A DNA stretch of 64,000 nt from Lycium barbarum (taxonomy: Eukaryota > Streptophyta > Magnoliopsida > Solanales > Solanaceae), in contig NC_083344.1 of NCBI RefSeq assembly GCF_019175385.1, positions 60,512,782 through 60,576,781 on the forward strand, in the 5' to 3' direction. The notes under the pieces are model-generated. The model was given only the letters and a program-made list of their open reading frames with translations, was not told where the DNA came from and did no database searches. Below, in pieces: positions 60,441-64,000 of this stretch (its first letter is position 1; the number at the start of each line of letters is the position of its first letter). The position numbers were made by a program, and so were the translations under genes.

Positions 60441-62211
60441 TTTTGTTGCACCTGGATGAATAGAATACCGAGAATAGTGAGCTTCTTCTATAATCCGTTA
60501 GCGCAAATCCGCCACATTCGGCACACATAACCTGCCTCGGTATCTAAGAATTCCATCCATAGAGACTTCAAACGGAGACTTTTCTTTCCCATAAGATGTG
60601 TCTCTATAACGACATAACTGTGGATCTTCGCACTGCCGTTCTTTCACTTCCATATCCAAGGATGAAATTGTGGAATCATTTATACTAATTCTGGCATCGC
60701 CCGAATCAATTATACGCACTCCCAAATTTGCTAATCGGTGAAGTTCTTGAACCATCTCTTTCCTTTCCAGAGGGATTTCACATAAACTGCCCATCGATCG
60801 GCGGCTAAGTGCGTCGGCTACTACATTCGCCTTCCCGGGGTGGTATAAAATATTAACATCATAATCTTTTAATAATTCTAACCACCGCCTCTGCCGTAAA
60901 TTCAGCTCCTTCTATTTAAAAATGTACTAGAGATTCTTGTGATCTATATAGATATCAACGTGCACCCCATATAAATAATGCCTCCATATTTTTAGGGCAT
61001 GAATAACTGTAGCTAGTTCGAGATCATGAGTTGGATAATTCTTCTTATGTTTCCGCAATTGTCTCGAAGCATATGCAATAACTTTCCCGTGCTGCATCAA
61101 TACGCATCCTAGTCCAACACCGGACGCATCACAGTATACCATGTTGCCATCTGACCCTTCTGGGAGTGTTAAGATCAGAGTTGAGGTCAACCTGTCTTTC
61201 AACTCTTGGAAACTACGCTCACATGCATCATCCCACTGAAATTTAGCGGACTTCTGAGTTAGCTTCGTCAATAGGGCTGAAATAGATGAAAAGCCCTCTA
61301 CGAACCTTCTATAATATCCTGCCAAACCCAGGAAACTACGAACTTCTGTGGGCGTCGTAAGCCTTGGCCAAGTCTTCACAACTTCAATTTTATGAGTGTC
61401 GACTCGGATACCATCATCTGAAATAATATGGCCCAAGAATGTTACAGAATTCAGCTAGAACTCACACTTTGAAAATTTTGCATACAATTCTCAGATGGTC
61501 TGCATGTTCTGATTCTGTGCGAGAATACACCAGAATATCATCGATAAATACTATCATAAATAGATCCAAGAGAGGCCTGAATATGTTGTTCATTAAATTC
61601 ATGAATACCGCCGGAGCATTAGTCAACCCGAATGACATTACTCGAAATTCATAGTGGCCATATCTCGTTCGGAAAGCTGTTTTGGGAATATCTGCTTCTC
61701 TAACTCTCACTTGATGATAACCCGACCTCAAATCTATTTTTGAAAACCACTTAGCACCTTGCAGCTGATCGAATAAATCATCAATCCTTGGAAGAGGATA
61801 TCTGTTCTTTATCGTCACTTTGTTCAATTGCCTGTAGTCGATACACATTCGTAATGATCCGTCCTTCTTTCTCACAAACAAGACTGGTGCTCCCCAGGGC
61901 GATGAGCTGGGTGTGATAAACCCCTTGTCAAGCAGATCTTTCAACTGTGTTTTTAGCTCTTTCAATTCTGCCGGAGCCATTCGGTAAGGAGGAATAGAAA
62001 TGGGCTCGGTGTCCGGCAATACATCAATGGCGAAATCAATTTCTCTTTCTGGAGGAAGACCTGGGAGTTCGTCTAGAAATATGTCTGGGAATTCATTCAC
62101 CACCGGAACAGATTGAAGAGTTGGCGAATCTGCTTCTGTATCATGTACTCGAACTAAATGATAAATATAACCCTTGGCTATCATCTTCCTTGCCTTGAGG
62201 TAGGAAATAAA
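60441..62211 (-). pseudogene. E3 pol: RT and RNase H, 5' end cut
   Basis: RT is well preserved: [30 protein letters not shown] and [11 protein letters not shown]. Right after HADHLR a 29-bp deletion, relative to E2, shifts the frame (about 61490), followed by a Trp-to-stop change (KCEF-stop-LNS). RNase H shows [36 protein letters not shown] (stop near 60926) and [10 protein letters not shown]. Another stop follows ADLR near 60497. The gene is cut at 62211 by the F3 LTR, so gag and protease are not in the window. Confidence 0.87.
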
Positions 62212-64000
62212 TGTTATATCCAGTAATTTTGCACATTTGGATAAATAGAAATAATTGTGACTAGTAAGAGATAAGGCAATATTTTGATCTTATTATATAT
62301 ATAAGTTGTTCATGAAAAAAATATTGATGCGGAAATTTTGAGGAAGGCTAAGGGTAAAATTGGAATTTTGGAAATTAGTTTCATGAATTACAAAATATTA
62401 ACCATAAGTAAGTGGGCTTCGAAAATCAAAAAAAAAAGGGCCAAAGATGAGGCCGCCATAGGACAATGGCCCAAGGCCCATGTGAAAAATTAAATCCATG
62501 AAATAAATAGAGAGGGCCATGTCATTTTATCATTCCATCTTCAAGAACCTTCAAGAAAAGAATAGAGAGCACAAAAAAAAAAAAAAGGAAAAAAAAATTG
62601 GAAGCCTTTCATCTTTGGTCCAAAAAATTTGCTTCTTCTTGAATCCCTACTAATTCCAAGACCCTCTTTAACGTGGCATAATCATTGAAGTAAGAAAACT
62701 ACTTTTGCGGCAAGTCTAAAAATTCTAGTCAAGTGGCAAAAGGTAAGAATTTCCATTCTTTTACATGCTATGAAAGGTTTATGTATGTTGTAGTAAGTAT
62801 AATTGAATGAAAATCATGGAAATGTTATGTGTTTTGTGTGGGCCATGTGGGTGTGTTGTGTGTGTGTGGTCGTGTGGTGTTAATTGGTGGAGGAAGGATG
62901 GATTAATTTTATTTAGCATGTTAGTTGTGTTGTTGTGGCCTTTATGATGTAAATGAAGGTTTAATGGTTCAAGTCGGCATTGAAATTTGTTGTGGGTTAT
63001 TGTAGGAAATTAATGCGATTTTAATATGGTTTTATGTAATTGTGAAAGTGAAGTTGCTAAAGTGTGAATTGTTGTTGTTGTTGTTTATGAATTTGGAAGA
63101 AGAAAATGCGACGTTGTAGTCTTGTTGCATTTGTGGAGATTTCGGGTGGAGTATGGTGTTGGTGGAATTGTTTGAATATTGTATAGATTGTTTGAAATGT
63201 TCTTGAATTGTGTTTGAATGATCTCAGATTAGTAATGAATATGTGAGCGTTGATATTGGCTTGAATGTACGTAGTCGAATTGAATGTGATAAGCTACGTA
63301 GAGAAGAAGGTTACCAATGTTAGTAATGCATTTTAAATTGATTGTTGATGTTATTAGTATGGTTGTTGGTATTGTTGGTGTGGTTGTTGATAAATTTGGC
63401 CGAGTTAAATTCTCGGGGATGTTGAATTTACAGGGGAGATGCTGCCGAAATTTCTGTAGACAAGTACTAGTTAGAATTGAATTTCTAAGTACTTGTAGCT
63501 AATGTTTGGTAATTGATAACGTTATTGTAGATATTGGGGAGCTCGAGACCTGAGTCGGGATTTGTTTAGCAAGCGATCAAGGTATGTAAAGCCTACTTTT
63601 CCTTCTTTTGGCATGACCTTTATGAAAGGAACAAATAACGTATATGTATGCTTCTAAAGAAAATCCTATTCTTAGAGCCACTAGGATGGCTAATATCTTT
63701 GACTTTCATAAGCTATTCCATATGGCTTGATACGTATTTATGATGTTCGAAGATTCTAGTTGTTATGTTTCCGAATGTTGATCGAAAGAAAATCGAGATG
63801 ACTAAAGTCTTTGATGAATATTTTGATACGTAAATATGGTCCTAACGTCTCCATTTGATTCGATCCATAATGTTATTCGAAAGTTACCGAATATGAATGA
63901 TACTTGAATTTCCAAATATGGCTTATGAAATGTTTTTAAAAGGTTTTGTACTTCAAAATCTCGTAACTTTCGTATACTAATTCCGATTGACTCGATACTA
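62212..64000 (+). mobile_element. F3 LTR, cut by window end
   Basis: Starts TGTTATATCC directly inside the E3 pol 5' region. It follows the same course as the F3 LTR at 29675 (poly-A/CAAG region then GGTAAGAAT, then GTTGTTGTTG-rich stretch, then CAGGGGAGATGCTGCCGAAATT, then CAAGGTATGTAA). The left target bases are ATAAA. Whether it is solo or part of a full element cannot be told here. Confidence 0.8.

Overview
The window looks like repeat-rich nuclear DNA of a flowering plant, most probably a nightshade (Solanaceae). I recognise the type from its Tekay/Del-clade Ty3-gypsy elements with 2.3-3.1 kb LTRs and a TGGTATCAGAGC primer-binding site; this assignment is inference. I see no host gene, tRNA or rRNA. 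Almost all assignable sequence is retrotransposon, mostly broken and nested. LTR families used below: F1 (TGTTATACCCCG start), F2 (TGTTACACCC start), F3 (TGTTATATCC start), F4 (TGTTACACCTCATATC or TGTAACACCCCATATC start), and the Tekay LTRs of E1, E2 and E3.

Layout. 1-14545: a tandem array of a minus-strand non-autonomous LTR element (LARD type, F1), in the order LTR - internal - LTR - internal - LTR, with a 7.1 kb period. 14546-17116: purine-rich DNA without genes. 17117-21763: a 5'-truncated CRM-like chromovirus on the minus strand that has lost its integrase core. 21764-24097: a plus-strand F1 LTR joining two unrelated elements. 24099-26530: the chromodomain end and 3' LTR of a plus-strand F4 chromovirus. 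26721-29497 and 29675-32734: two solo LTRs (F2, F3), each with a 5-bp target-site duplication (TSD). 32740-33330: copia remnant. 34427-36189: 3' end of a LINE.

36190-64000 is a nest. Element E1 (minus) has its 3' LTR split by the complete element E2 (36761-49218), which carries an F2 solo LTR (40944-43543) in its integrase. E1's pol is interrupted at 52183 by another LTR, which is interrupted at 53043 by an F4 LTR, which is interrupted at 53511 by element E3. E3 carries an F3 solo LTR (55857-58939) in its own LTR and a further F3 LTR (from 62212) at the start of its RT region. That is five levels deep.

How the parts relate: the LARD has no gag or pol but shares the PBS, about 150 bp of leader, the PPT and a PPT-side hairpin with the coding Tekay elements, so it was probably mobilised by such a relative. 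None of the coding copies here is intact: E2 has in-frame stops and lacks the gag zinc knuckle and protease, E3 has a 29-bp frameshifting deletion, and E1 lacks its integrase C-terminus and chromodomain.

The most interesting structural signal is a pair of adjacent short hairpins found in nearly every LTR regardless of family: TCAGTAC-N7-GTACTGA, and CTGYG-loop-CRCAG with compensatory base changes. It looks like a conserved folded element at the promoter/R region.
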